A DNA stretch of 64,000 nt from Raphanus sativus (Eukaryota > Streptophyta > Magnoliopsida > Brassicales > Brassicaceae), in assembly GCF_000801105.2 (NCBI RefSeq), contig NC_079516.1, positions 19,250,998-19,314,997 on the forward strand, given 5' to 3'. Positions 1 through 16,929 of the stretch are shown here, in pieces. Numbering within the stretch: position 1 is the first letter of the stretch; each line of letters opens with the position of its first letter. A program made the position numbers and the translations under genes. The notes beneath the pieces were generated by a model, which had not been told where the DNA came from, searched no databases, and worked only from the letters and a program-made list of their open reading frames with translations.

Positions 1-285
1 CGTGTCTGAAACAGACGAGCTTCTTTGCCCATATGCAGCAACCTTCCTCTGCAGGTTTGACACACTAGATGCTGCGCCTGGAACTTGCGGTTTCGTTGAC
101 CCATAAGTGCTACCATTCTTCCTTGCCGTGTTGGCATCTGATGCTGTCCAAACCAGATTCCTAGACTTATTAGGACCCTTGTTTTCATAAGGTCTTCTGG
201 GAACTACATCAGCTGCGAAATCTTGCCGTCTTTCCACTCCAAAGTTCCTTCTTTCATAGTATCTCCTTGGCGCCTTGTAACTCAT
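1..285 (-). CDS. 5' part of unrecognised Arg/Ser/Asn-rich protein gene (runs off window)
   Basis: An open frame on the minus strand starts with ATG at 285-283 and runs 95 codons to the window edge without a stop, so the gene is partial. The protein begins MSYKAPRRYYERRNFG and is basic and polar, with many Arg, Ser, Asn and Tyr residues and no membrane segment or signal peptide. I do not recognise a domain. Support that it is a real gene comes from the long clean frame in a region of mixed codon use, and from the upstream stretch (about 300-880), which looks like a transcribed leader with AAACCCTAG-type boxes. Whether this stretch is one exon cannot be told from the window. It lies next to the CLE16 gene, so its Arabidopsis counterpart should be close to AT2G01505; I do not assign one. 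Confidence 0.6.
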   Translation of the reverse strand, partial: MSYKAPRRYYERRNFGVERRQDFAADVVPRRPYENKGPNKSRNLVWTASDANTARKNGSTYGSTKPQVPGAASSVSNLQRKVAAYGQRSSSVSDT

Positions 286-880
286 ACTATAAACACACAT
301 TGACAAAAACACTAACTTTAGCAGATTGTACCCAAAGAGAGACGATTTCTGTTGCTGCTTCACCCATGATGATCCACAGAAAGCCTCAGAAGAGTAACAC
401 GCTTCCCAAGGAGTAAGAAGACTGAGTTTAAAAAACCTCCAATCCTCTGATACTCCCAAGTTCGTTCATGATGCTAACAATCCAAGTATCGCAGCGCACC
501 AAGTCCACAGAAAATCATAAAACAAAACCTAATAAATCTAATCGTCAATTCCTAACCCTAACCCTAACCCTAATCTAATCATAACGCCATAGATGATCGA
601 TCTTCTGAAATCGCCACCCAAGAAGAGAGGTACAAAAGCGTTCATCATTCATCGGCGAAACCCTAGCTTCCTGAGTGATCGATGCGAATAGGAATGGCGA
701 AGATCGAGACGAAGCGAAAACCGAAATTGAAAGCGCACGAAGAAATCATCGTAAACGCGGGGAGATCTATAGTCGAAGAAGAAGCAAACCTGACAGATCA
801 AACGAACGTACGATCTATATCTTCGACGACTCGCGAGAGAGCAATAGAAGAAGCAAAGAGACGAATGAATTAACTCTTGC
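286..880 (-). promoter_or_regulatory. leader/promoter region of the minus-strand gene at 1-285
   Basis: This segment upstream of the ATG is less AT-rich than what follows and carries a short telomere-like block at 547-575 (CCCTAA repeated three times) plus an AAACCCTAG box near 658. Such telo-boxes are frequent in plant promoters and leaders of growth-related genes. A 5'-UTR intron is plausible but I cannot place its borders. Open frames at 675-899 on the plus strand overlap this leader and look like chance frames. Confidence 0.45.
547..575. repeat. short interstitial telomere-like repeat (CCCTAA)n
   Basis: About three and a half head-to-tail copies of CCCTAA/CCCTAAC. On the minus strand it reads TTAGGG. 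It is too short for a telomere relic alone and sits in the leader of the minus-strand gene, where telo-boxes are common. Confidence 0.8.
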
Positions 881-899
881 CTTTGAGATGTATTTATAG

Positions 900-3800
900 G
901 ACGTGGAGGTTTATTGCGGTTTCTGTGTTGGGCTCAACCAAGGCCCATAGAAACGTGGGACGAATTTTATGGTCAAGAAAAAGGGTCTCCTTGCAATAAT
1001 AGTTATTAATATTTAATTTTATTTAGTTTAGTTTTACATTTTTTGTGAGTTATTAAGTTGTGATGTTTTTGATGTGTTTGATTTTAAAGAATATTGAAAT
1101 TTTCGATGATGTTTCTTTCTATATTCTAGTTTGATTTTAATCTAGTTCAATCAGTTTCCTATTGTTTATATAGTTATTATAAGGCACTTGCAAATACAGC
1201 AGTACTCTGCAGGCAAACAGCGTATAATTTTTTATTTTGTTTATTTGGGTTTATATTGAAGTTTGTGAATTATTGAAATTTCACAAATCACTTATAAAAT
1301 TTATAGCTAATAAATTTTCAAAAATGAAAAATATTATTTAAGACCATTTTAAAATTACATTATATAATGTATAACTTTACACTAAAAAGTTACACATTAA
1401 CATAAACTCAATTAAATCTACTTAATGTTTAAGAAAAATTCTTTGTAAACATTTTTTTGCGAAGAAACAATAAATAAAAATTATATGCATCACATTTTAA
1501 AATGAAATCATTATTTTTACGGAGTAAAAACATTATAGGTATTATAAGTATTCAAACCTTTAGATGATTATATTACATGTTATAACTGTTAATGTGATAA
1601 AATGTGTAGCTAACTGAGTTATTCAAAATATTGTTCTATCATATAGTTATTTTATGATATTCATTTTGATCTTTCATCTATTCAAAGATGAATAAATTTT
1701 TATAACAAAAACGATGGATGTATTTTTTTATATACCTTTTATGAATAAGGTAGAATTTAACATATTGAAATATCTGTGTTGATGATTCAAATTTGAAAGA
1801 ATTAGCTGTTTATTTATATAGAGATATATTTTTAAATATTTTAAAAAGATATTTCTAGATAATTTGATATATTTATTTTATTAGTGGAATATTAGATATT
1901 AACCAATATGATTTCAGATTTATTTATTTTTAATTAAAACGCATGTTATACAGATAAGAGAAATTGATATTAATTTAGATATTAAATATATTTTATTTTG
2001 GATAATACAGTTTTGATATGTAATATAAAATAATTTGTTTCTCTTAAATTATATGGTTTTGATATGTAATATAAAAATTTTGTTTCTCTTTAATTATATG
2101 GTTTAGATATAATTTTATACTAGATATTATATATTTATATTATATTCCTTTTGATTTATATAAAAATATTTTTTATTATTTAAGTTCTTTAAATAATAAA
2201 ATATGATATAGAAATTTCACAAAGAAATTTCTCAAAAGAGTTGTTTCTATTGACTTATGCTAATATTACCTTTACAAAAATCCAAATTTTATTCTTTAAT
2301 TCTATATAGTAGTCTAACTCACATTCTCAATATTTTATTGAAAAGTATATTCATTGAACTTGATGATTTAGTTAAGAAATTCGAGAATGAGTTGGTAGAA
2401 GGTGAATCAAAAATAATTGACTCGTTTAGATGAGTTCTTAGTTTTTACATTGGTGATTTTAGATATAAATATCATGGTCAAGTCAAAAAATTTCAAAAAA
2501 CTATAAGACTGAAACTAAACAACTTATAAATATATTGTAATTAAAAAACATATAATACAATAATAAAACGTTACACAAATTATTATATTTTGGTTTTCTA
2601 AAAAATATTTATATCCGCACATCTAGAAAATTACTTCTTATATATTTTTAAAAAGTGATTACATCCAAAATATATCTCATTGATTATATTATTAGAAAGT
2701 GATTATATCCAAAATATATATCATCGATTATATTATTATATTATTACATTATTACACTGCTTGTTTTCGATTTTATGTTTTTAGAAAACATATTTTAACA
2801 AAAAGCAAGATCTTTTTCTCAAAAAAAACAATATAAAATCTTGCTTTTAAAAATATTTATAGCCGTACATGTATGCGGATGAATAAAAAAAATCTGTTTT
2901 AAGAATTTTTATTCCATATTTGGGAAGATTATGCTAGTAGATAAATCTGTTTTATTATGCTTCAACCTCCACAATGATAGTTTTTTACTTTGGTCAACAT
3001 ATTTAACAATCGGTATATTATTTATTGTATATTGAATATATAGTCATAGGCAGCAATCGCATAAACATATTCAACATCACAGGGAAACATAACCCTGTCT
3101 AAATCAGCCTTTTCTTCTTTTGGATGTAGTCTGCTTAAAAGTTAAAACATTAGAAACCTAAAACTACGTACACCATCATCAAGTCTAGTGACTAATTCTT
3201 GTAGTACTAACCACTGCTTATAAGATATAGATTTCCATAACAAAGCTTAATTAATCATTTGTTCGACTAGAAACAATAATATGAAACAATAATAGATATA
3301 GTGAGCCCTTCTAGTTGAAAGTTAAAAAATAGAGTCCACAACAAAGATGTGTAGTTTAATTATTGGTCACTGAAATAATTTCACCCTAGTAGTCTCTTTA
3401 TTTTTTTTTATAGAATGTTAAACTTGAATTAAAAAAAAAATCCTTTTTCTAACAAGTGTGTCCTACTTTTATCTGCATGAACAAAAATTATATCTTCTTA
3501 TCCTTACTCCAAACTTCAAAAACTATAAATTTCTATCTCGTGGCAAACCAATATTCTCATCCCTTCTTCAAACTCTTTATCTCCCTCCCTCTGAATAATA
3601 GTAAGCTTGTTCCTCATTGTTTTGTCAATCATCTTAACCAAAAGAGCCACTGGGGAAGAAGCTTCTCCATGCCTTCTTCGGTTTCTGGGATAGATTGATA
3701 TAAAAGAGTCATTGCCATGTCGTTTTTATCTATCTCGCTGGATTTGTTCTCCACAATTTCCCATACCTTGAACCTTGAGCAAAAAAAATATTTGTATATT

Positions 3801-3920
3801 CCACACCATATAATTTGTTGCGTTTAATATTGGGCAGTTGATCGAAGATGATCCTTCATCTTTTGTCTTTGTTTTCGTCGTGGTTATAACTCTCATGGTT
3901 GTCGTTTTCTTTCAATGTTT
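900..3920. other. AT-rich intergenic DNA without a recognisable gene
   Basis: About 3 kb of AT-rich sequence with no credible coding frame. Small internal repeats are visible: a roughly 55-bp unit repeated at about 2010-2100, a roughly 45-bp unit repeated at about 2650-2745 (both contain CCAAAATATAT), and a short hairpin at about 2798-2850 whose arms read AAAGCAAGAT and ATCTTGCTTT. These look like decayed transposon or slippage products. The 80-codon frame at 3456-3698 has no family features. Confidence 0.6.
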
Positions 3921-4207
3921 GACTCTAATACCAAATATAAGTTTTTAAGGTTATATAAGATCACACAATAAAGAATAACTCTCTTTATTAACTTGAGAAA
4001 ATAACTCAAAACTCAAATATTTCAAACACAATATCTAAAATTCATAAGTTATGCAATAAACTTACGTCTATTTACATAGAGATTAATGATTTCTAAACAC
4101 ACTTAACTTACCTAGATAACTCCTAGACTAATTATGTTTCTTAATCATAATTAGATTAGGTTTAATCAAGGTTACACTCTAAGTTACCTTCAAGTTTATT
4201 GGCAACA
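3921..4207 (-). mobile_element. remnant LTR with primer-binding site (Copia-like, minus strand)
   Basis: On the minus strand the sequence from 4207 begins TGTTGCCAATAAACTTGAAG, and at 3933-3921 there is TGGTATTAGAGTC, a variant of the initiator-tRNA-Met primer-binding site next to the LTR end. The start resembles the 3' LTR of the deleted Copia at 43595 (TGTTGGAAGTAAACTTGAAG), so both may come from one family. No internal coding region follows. The exact LTR end (about 3938) is uncertain. Confidence 0.5.
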
Positions 4208-5778
4208 TTTACATCAAGAGACATCATCATGAGCGACATGAACAGGTTTCACCATTCACCACTTCAGAAATAATGTTTGCTCTTGCAGAGAGTTCTGGTC
4301 ACTCCACTTAATTGATGTTCTGATTTATTAAAAGAGATCGTATGAGAAATGCATCGAGGGATCTTAAATGCATCTGAGGCTTTGAGTTGATAACAAAAGA
4401 CCAGTTGATGCAAAACCAAGTTCTTATTAATCCACAAAACTTGCATATGGGTAACATATCGTGAAGCTTTTGTTTCACTCTCTCACATATGCCTGAAATA
4501 GAGAGACTACTAAGGTAGTCACAAGCTCGTCAATTTGTACATCATAATCATTATTGCTTATTTAATCTTTAATTGATCAATAATTATGTAGATAGCCACG
4601 TTTTTACCAATTAATGGGTTTTGTATCTTCATAAGAAATTTCATTGTTTTATTATAAGCATCCTTGGTAAAGTAAAATTTGCTAAAAATTAAAATTACTT
4701 TCATAACTTTCCAGGAGTTAAAGAAGGGTGAAACTGAAATTCAATGTTTATGTCAGAAATTGGATAATAGATACTATTGACTGTGTTAAAAAAAAAAGAT
4801 GCTATTGACTATGATATAAAAATTGAGTATGGCTACACGTTCATGGTTTTCTCTGAGAGTTGAAAAGCAGAGGGACATGGAAGAAGCAAGAAAAAAATAA
4901 AAAGCTCTTGTGAAAGACAGAACAAGAAGACATGAATAAAACAAAGAGAGATGGAGACAAAACAGAGAACAGAGGTTGTGACTTGTCGTCAAGACATGTG
5001 TGAAGCATAAAAATCTCTGCAGTAACGATTTAGTTTTCCAATTTAGCAAAGCTAAGGTAATTCTCAATTAAAAGCTACTTGCTTTAATTAGTAAATACAC
5101 TTTGTACATTACATCAATATCCTTCTCTTTCTCCTCCCAAAAACATAAATTCGATAGTATTACACTTTTTTTTTCTCCCGGGGACAACTGCTATTAATAC
5201 TGAACTATCCACTGCACCATCTCCAATCAAAATGGCAGAATTTTTAATTTTAATTAATATTTACGGAGAGAGAACAATAAAAGCATTGGAGCTGAAAATA
5301 AGTTTCAAACTTAAAGATCTGACTAGTACAGATGTGAGAAGGTTCTCCAATGAATAATCAAGGGTTAAGATCTTTTGAGACCCATAAGATAAAACAAAGA
5401 AAAAGTTAACTCCATAATATAAATATATAATCTTCTCTTCTTTCTCATTATCCAAAGAACCCGAGACAAAGTTTTTTGTTACTTAGACTTCACTCACACA
5501 AAGAAAAGAGTTTTGTCTTTTGGGTTTATCTACTACTGCTACTACTCAAAAGTCATCACTTTTCTTCCCAAAAAACATTATCATAACTAGTCAAAACCCC
5601 ATTTTGCTCATCCGTTTCTTGAATCCATACCTGCCATAGTGCCTATACACTACCAAGCACCCACAAAAAGTTTCTTTCAAAAGAAAACAGAGAAGTATAC
5701 TCAAATACTCTGTTTTCACTCCCTCATGTGCTTCTAAAAACACATTAAAACTTCTATATTCACTTACATCAAGCCGCC
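4208..5778. other. intergenic region upstream of CLE16
   Basis: No supported gene. The part nearest the CLE16 start (about 5450-5778) is pyrimidine-rich on the plus strand and is a reasonable promoter and leader for that gene; a weak TATA-like stretch lies near 5412-5430. The longer minus-strand frames at 4264-4446 and 4786-5067 lack codon bias and known motifs. Confidence 0.5.
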
Positions 5779-6102
5779 ATGGGAAACTCTTTAGAAAATG
5801 AGCATGTCACAAAAAGAAGAAGAAGGAGACGAGCAGCACCCTCCACCATGTTATTATGGGGAATCTTGTTCTTTGCTCAGTTTGGTTTGTCTTCATCATC
5901 AGTTCTTTTTCCTGGTCAGCATCATCACCAATCCTACCGTTCATCGAGAAAGGCTGGTCTATTCCATGAAAGGTCGTCGCTTCAACACCCTAGCAACTCA
6001 GTGTCTTTCACAGGTCCACCTCGTGAAGAAGAAAACAGAGATGATGTTTATAAAGACGACAAGAGATTAGTTCACACAGGTCCAAATCCTCTCCACAACT
6101 GA
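5779..6102 (+). CDS. CLE16: CLE16-type CLAVATA3/ESR-related signalling peptide precursor
   Basis: A single-exon 107-aa precursor that ends exactly with the dodecapeptide RLVHTGPNPLHN (residues 96-107), the CLE motif; this variant is the one I associate with Arabidopsis CLE16 (AT2G01505). Residues 14-18 are an Arg cluster, residues 21-42 are a hydrophobic secretion segment, and residues 43-95 are the poorly conserved variable region. CLE precursors are secreted and cut to 12-13-residue arabinosylated peptides sensed by leucine-rich-repeat receptor kinases in meristem and vascular control. The ATG at 5779 is in GCCATGG context. His99 in place of the usual Pro is typical of CLE16/17. Neighbouring PhyH, O-fucosyltransferase and SEC12-like genes match the AT2G014xx-015xx order, which supports orthology. 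Confidence 0.93.
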   Translation: MGNSLENEHVTKRRRRRRAAPSTMLLWGILFFAQFGLSSSSVLFPGQHHHQSYRSSRKAGLFHERSSLQHPSNSVSFTGPPREEENRDDVYKDDKRLVHTGPNPLHN

Positions 6103-7002
6103 AAAAGCTAATTAGTAACACGTGTGGTGTTTCTCTTTGATCTTCAAGAAGTTGCCTTCTGATCCTGCAATCTTGGCTCCTAAATCTCTCTTTTTCGTAA
6201 TTTTTTTATTTACATAAATGTTCTTTTAGTTATTTAAGAGAAGATATTAGATCATTATTGTTAGCCTTCTCTTCTCTTAGGCTAAGAGTTCATGATCTTG
6301 TTTCTCTTTGCTGTAACTCTTTTGCTTCAATGGTGACCAATGACCATCGGCCCTTCGAAATCCAAGAATTAATGGAAATAGTTTTGTATTTATTTAGTTA
6401 AACCTGTAAGGTTTAAAAGTTCCATAAACTAAGAAAGAAACAGTGTTTAAAGACTTGAATGCATGGATTTCTGCAAAGATCATGCTCTGTGCAAAGAAAG
6501 AAGGTTGTCATTTTGTGTTCAGTGATTAATTAATGCTATGTGTATGCTGAATGGGTCCAAAGATTCCAAACTTGTAAACAAAAACTTAATCTGTATTCTT
6601 AAATTACTAATTTTAAGATATGAACATGGAAGCTGTTGACGGCTACTACTCAACTCCTGAGTCCTGATAAAGGGAGAACCAAAAGACTTGAAAGTTGGTG
6701 AAACTCATGCTTATATCTCAATTCTTTTCTTTCCTTTACTCAGTTTGCATCTGTTTGATGAATAGTTATAAAAACATTTCGGATTTACTACGTATACAGA
6801 GCCGGCTCTAAATCATGATAAGTGAATCATTTGCCACATATGCCCCCAAAATATTTTGAAAAAACTACAAAGACATATGTTTAAAAAAGGAAAAATTTAG
6901 ACTCCCAAATTTGTAGAAAGGATTTTGAGAACCAGTCCATATAATGTGGAGAGGTTTATTAACACAAAAGTAAACAAACTTGCAAACTTACATGATCAAA
7001 CC
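6103..7002. other. 3' flank of CLE16 and intergenic DNA
   Basis: The first few hundred bases are likely the CLE16 3' UTR. After that I see no coding frame. A. thaliana carries the homeobox gene WOX6 between its CLE16 and PhyH genes; no homeodomain frame is visible here or up to 8798. Confidence 0.5.
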
Positions 7003-7182
7003 AAGTTGTCTTGGCCTAGTGGGAAATGGGTTCCGGCTGGAGTTTCCGCCTTGGGTTCGATTCCACTTGGCCACCAGGACTAGCGTTAAATCGCAAGAAT
7101 ACATGGGTTACCGTCGGCCTCAAGGGAATTAGTCTTGGGTCTAGAAAGCCTTTGGATCACCCCTGGTTAATCAAAAAAAAAA
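7003..7182 (+). mobile_element. tRNA-derived SINE
   Basis: About 180 bp with an RNA polymerase III A box (TGGCCTAGTGG near 7013) and a B box (GGTTCGATTCC near 7054) at the spacing found in tRNA-derived SINEs, followed by an unrelated body and a 3' run of A at 7173-7182. The right flank AACTTATGTGAGCA resembles AACTTACATGATCA just left of the element, possibly a diverged target-site duplication. The sequence cannot fold as a tRNA because the 3' half is missing, so it is not a tRNA gene. Confidence 0.82.
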
Positions 7183-8798
7183 CTTATGTGAGCATTGTCA
7201 TTGTGACACGGTGGAGGAGGTATTATTTATCAGTGTAGACCATTTTTTTTTTTTGCTAAAAATCAGTGTAGACCATTGATGGCTTGCTTTAATAATTTTC
7301 ATTTCGTTTGTAATTTTGTACATATGTGTTCGCACGTAATTAATGCATACGGTTCTCTCGATGGGGATGCCTGTCCCCAGTGACCTCTCTATATTTACAC
7401 AGAGTTTGAGACAATTATTAATAAATACCCACAAAACATATTAATTGCTAATTTGAATGCTATCTTTACCTAGTTCACTCATGGAGTAATGATTCTGTTT
7501 TGTTAAGTTAGATTAAAATAAAACCAAGTTAATATCACGAATGGTTGAGACAAAAAGAAAGAATTGTAGACCAAAGAAGTAAAAACTTTGATCTTCATCT
7601 TTTTTCTTTCTTTTAGAATAAATAAAACTTTCATTTGAAATAACCACATCGAATTGCCTATGTTAAAAGAAATATAAGTAAAATGCACATATAGCTTTGC
7701 TTTTATAATTTTGTTTAAAAATAAAATTAATTTATGTTTAAACAAAAAAATTACCTTATGTTAGGTCCATTTGGTTAGAATATACTCATAGGGAGGTTGT
7801 TGCAGTTGCAATGAATGTTTTGCACAGTGGAAGCCATAAATGGAGATATTTAAGGAGCTACAGTGATTATTCAACTACCCCATTCCCTTTCCATATTTTA
7901 TTATATCACATTCCTTTTTAAAAAAGAATAACTAGGTTTTAATTTGATTTATTGAATTTTCTAGAAACCCACGTGTATAGATGTGGGCTAAAATTGAGCC
8001 ATTGGCTGCTGGCTCGGTTAACGTTTGAAGGTTATTTAAGGTGGGAAGGGTAGAGCACTAGAGCTAGACTTTTGATGGAGTAATCACTGATAAAGCCCAT
8101 TTCTTTCTGGTTTTATGAACTGAATGCACACAAGGTTGCCAATTTATTCAATTGTGTTTTAAAATCAACCAAGGGATATATTCAAACGGGTCTCAATTAC
8201 AGGAAACAAAAAATGTTGAATCATGTCTTTGGTTCTTCCTTTAAGAAAAAATCCTGAGATAATAATTCACCAGAAACAGAACATTGACCCACCTTCTGTC
8301 CTTTTAGGACCATACTCCTTTAGTGGCTCGACAGAAACTGTCTATTGAGAGAAATTTGGATGAAGAACACTCCCTAAAGACAACTACAAAAAGCATTTAT
8401 TATAACTTCTACCATAATTCTTTAATCGATTCTATTAATCCTCCACCTAAAAGATCAGTCCCAAGTTGTCATGGTACAGTTTTGTCCTATTCCACAAATC
8501 ACATTAACATGCCAAACATTTTGACAATATTTTCTTAAAAAAAGCTGTATGCAATGGTCATTGATTCCTCAAACGTTCTTCAATGTCTAGTTACTGTGAA
8601 TTCAATCAAACCTATAACCACAGAAACATTAAGTAAGCACTGCCATACTTTATTGACCATTATCTAAAGATACCAAGCAGAAACAAATTGTATTTCGACA
8701 AGTAAACGACAAAAGAAGAGCCTCTTTAGCCATGTTCAGATTACTAACAACAAATGGTCGCGGGTAGAAGAAATTTGATAAACGCAGACTGCCTTGTA
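7183..8798. other. intergenic DNA between SINE and PhyH gene
   Basis: AT-rich, no supported gene. The last part (about 8560-8798) is probably the 3' UTR of the minus-strand PhyH gene. The 71-codon frame at 8323-8538 has no recognisable family. Confidence 0.5.
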
Positions 8799-10740
<1,942 letters not shown>

Positions 10741-11139
10741 GATTCCCGGTGGTGGTTCCGGTGCAGATTTCTCCGGGGATTTTGTGCGAACTATTTATTA
10801 TTATTTCGTGTGTTTGACTTTAATTACCCCAACCACGAAAGTACATACGAACAGAACAGAGCACGAACAAAGTTTTACCCAAACTCCAATAACTCTTTGA
10901 GATCTTCCCCCCACGCGCAACCTTTCGTGGCCCAAGTTTGCGCAGGCGATACACGCAATCTCCACGTGGAGACTTATCTTTCTGTTTCAGACTTTCTGGG
11001 ATTTTATCAACGCGCTAAACTAGCGCGTGTGATATGTTTTTTTAATATATATATATGGGCTTCCGGATTATCGATTGGGATTATATGGGCCTACTGTGTT
11101 CAGACGCCTTAAGATCTTGAACAAAGATTATTAGCCCAA
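10741..11139. promoter_or_regulatory. promoter region of the PhyH gene
   Basis: Upstream flank of the minus-strand PhyH ATG. It is G+C-richer than its surroundings around 10900-11030 and then meets the left end of the Helitron-like composite. The 100-codon plus frame at 10810-11112 has no family features and I treat it as chance. Confidence 0.45.
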
Positions 11140-11500
11140 TCAGTCCCCTATATATTAAAGGAGAAGCATTTTTAAGGCTTTTTTAAACGATTTTGGTGAG
11201 AATGCATGAGAAGGCTCGGATCCACGTGTCACTCTGTGAGGGAGTTTAAGAAAAACGGATCATTTAATTATTTGCTTTGTTTCCTTATTTGCTTCCATTA
11301 CAAGAAACGTAACCAATTTTTTTTTCATTCATGCGCGAACTGTTTGTTTGTACATTCGTTTTGTGCTGCGTTGACGTTAAACATTTAGAAACAACTACAT
11401 TTCCAACTTATGGTTTGAATCTCCATCTCAGCATGTGGATAAAATCGTATGAAACTCACCACCACGAAGCATAAACACTTTGAAGCATTATCTCTCGACG

Positions 11501-12021
11501 ATGGAAGGATCCGAGTCATCGTTCTCTCCCTTCGAGTCTTGCCGTCTTCTGTCGCGTGTTCTTGACCTCGAGATCGATGAGGCAGCCCTTAGCGTAGACG
11601 AGGAGAACAAAAGTTAGGGAGAACATACAACTGGCTTGAACTTCAGTTGCGAAGGCCAAATCGGATGAGTTTGCCGTTTGCAAACAGGGAGAGCTAAGGG
11701 ACGAGCAAACACGGAGAGCTAAGGGAGAGCTAAGGGACGAGCAAACATCAGTCCCGAGTAACTATGGAAGATTGAGAGAGAGAAGGAAAAGATTTGATAC
11801 GTTTACGAAGAATAAACTTTATGTTTTTCATAGTCTCTACACTTATTTTTTGTTGTTCTATAGGTCGACCATAATTATCTACAATTTTCATGTTTTTGTA
11901 GAACTGAGCTGCTCGTGGAGCTGATGTTTATATCCCTGTTTCTCGCAAGCATTACGTTAGTAATCAAGTTGTGATCAAACATTCAAAGGAAGTCGTGTAT
12001 TTTGACAAGGCAAGTGGGTGA
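11501..12021 (+). pseudogene. possible captured gene fragments inside the Helitron-like element
   Basis: Two short frames look protein-like rather than random. At 11501-11617 a 38-codon frame starts MEGSESSFSPFESCRLLSR and stays acidic to its stop. At 11914-12021 a 35-codon frame reads RGADVYIPVSRKHY and then SNQVVIKHSKEVVYFDK. Between and after them are direct repeats of GAGCTAAGGGA with GACGAGCAAACA (11690-11750) and of ATTCAAAGGAAGTC. Helitrons often carry such exon pieces. I cannot name the donor gene. Confidence 0.35.
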
Positions 12022-13514
12022 AACAATTGCTGCTATGGTGATTTGCTGCTATTCAAAGGAAGTCTTGAATTCAAAAGAAGTCTTGCATTGTGATTAAACA
12101 TTTGCTGCTATGGTATAACCATAGTTTTTATGTAAGTAATAATCGGAGTCATTTTCTTCTCTGCATAGCCAAAATTGGATTGAACGAAGCAGTAACATTA
12201 TAGTCAAGTTTGATAGACTATCATGTATTTTTTTTGTATGCTATAGTTTGGTTATTTGTGCACACTGATGTTTCATGTATGTAAGTTATATGTTGTATGA
12301 ATTCTTTGAAGCAAAAAATAAAGAACTATGTGTGTCTTCTTCGCGGAAGTTTAATAACCGAAACAACAGCTTCAACTAATAAAAGAGTTCTCTTCTCTTT
12401 TTTGTCAAGTAAGGTTATAGAAAGAAGTTAAATAGACGTATAGTGCAAGAAAACACATTTGTTTAACTACTTCATTGGCTTAGATCACATTAGATTATAA
12501 TAATATCGAGCAGATTCTGTAAAACACATATGTTTGTTTAACATACGAGAACGTTGTGCATGCAAAATTTTTTGCATTTATTTGAATCAGTAAAAAAATT
12601 ATAAATTTTTTTCTTGCTTACCATATTTACCTACTAAATATTTGTCTTGCTTACCAAGTCTCAAATCAGTAAAAAAAATGTTAAATATCTAAACTTCGCA
12701 CTTATAAAATATCTATTTAACATAATCTAATTTTTGCATTTACTTTCGTATTGCCTTTCTTATTAGCAATAATATTGCAACTATATAAACTAAAACACTA
12801 TAATTACTTTATTAAAAACACAAATAAAAATTATAGTTTGCATAAACCAGATTGTAACAAAAGCTTAGTGTGACCAGCTTAGATTGTAACCTCGATTATA
12901 TAAATTAAAACACTTTTTGACTTTTCAATTACAATTGTTACATAGATAAGTAAAAAAAAAGTAATAATTATAGTCATTACGTGTAAATTTAGATAAATCT
13001 AGACCGTAAACCATATCTTATAAACAAATCACACCAAATCAATTTGCACAGCTCAAACCAAATCATCAGTTGCTTACATAATTGGTTTGCTTACATAATT
13101 GGTTTGATTTGCACAGCTCTAACTCTAACTACATAATGCATCATCAATTATCTTAAAGAAAAAGTAAATATAATTTTGAAATCTACATATAGAAAGACAT
13201 ATATGAATAATACTAATGGGTTTCATTCCATTCTTGGCAGTAAGTTGTATATATTTTTCCTTATAGGGAGAGTTTGTGAATATATTTCTTTTTCTCGAAA
13301 GGACTTTTATAAAAATAAAAATATATATAGAAGAAACAGGAAATAAATAAATAGTTCAAAATTTTAGGTATGAGCTCTTTCCTTTAAACTAAGAGATAAT
13401 GCACAAACAAGGCAACAAGCCTTTCTTCTTTTTTCAACAATAAAAACATGACTTACAACAGCAGACCAGACCCTGCAAAAAAAAAAGAGAAGAAAACGTG
13501 ACCTTCCCATCCAT

Positions 13515-15296
<1,782 letters not shown>

Positions 15297-15300
<4 letters not shown>

Positions 15301-16003
15301 CTATGATCCACTTATGCACTTATAATAATAACGTAACATGTAGTATATGAATTAGACATAATGATACATAGAGATTGAGAAAGAATTACAATCTACTTAT
15401 ATTTATACTAATATATATAAAGGGGTAATATATGAATCATATGAATGCCCGCACGCATGATATGATCGTAATTACCTTTTTATCTTTTTCAAAAAACTAA
15501 AAGGTTTATGATGAGAGAGGGAGAGACTTATATGTGGATAAACCTAAATGAGTAAGATACAAAGATACAACGAGAGTGAAATATAATTACGATCCACTTA
15601 TGCACTAATAATAATAGCTATACATGCAATATATAAATCATATCGATTCCCGCACATGCATGATTTATTATTTCATATTTCAAAGTATATGATAATAATT
15701 TAAACCTCAAAGTTAAGTTGGTTGTGTAATGTCTAAAAGGCTTATAGTTTTGAACCACAAAGACTGAATGGAGAACAAATTTAGTTTTAGTAATACATAA
15801 AACATATGAATCGTATTTGAATAATACATATTTATATGAATAATACATAAAACATCTGAAGAACAAATTTACTTTTAATAATACATAAAACATTTGATTA
15901 GATATTAATAATTTATACATAATACGATTTGTATGTTTAAAATAAAAATATGTTAAAATCTTAATCTTATTTTTTTAAACACTCATCAATACTGATAAAA
16001 TCT
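15297..16003. other. AT-rich DNA between GA tracts
   Basis: No gene. It carries repeated short phrases such as AATACATAAAACAT (15790-15920) and an approximate repeat of the line ATCCACTTATGCACT at 15306 and 15594, consistent with decayed transposon sequence. Confidence 0.5.
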
Positions 16004-16894
<891 letters not shown>

Positions 16895-16929
16895 CCCGCG
16901 CAAGGCGCGGGTTACTACCTAGTAGCCTA

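Noticed and set aside
547..575. Telomere relic marking a chromosome end or fusion
   Set aside because: Only about three and a half repeats, placed in a gene leader; a telo-box cluster is the simpler reading.
675..899. 74- and 63-codon plus-strand frames rich in Arg and Glu
   Set aside because: They overlap the probable leader of the minus-strand gene at 1-285; two overlapping frames with no motif.
7003..7182. Possible tRNA gene
   Set aside because: A and B boxes are present, but there is no acceptor stem or 3' half and it has an A-tail; a SINE explains it better.
10810..11112. 100-codon frame upstream of the PhyH gene
   Set aside because: Lies in the promoter region, low-complexity end, no family features.
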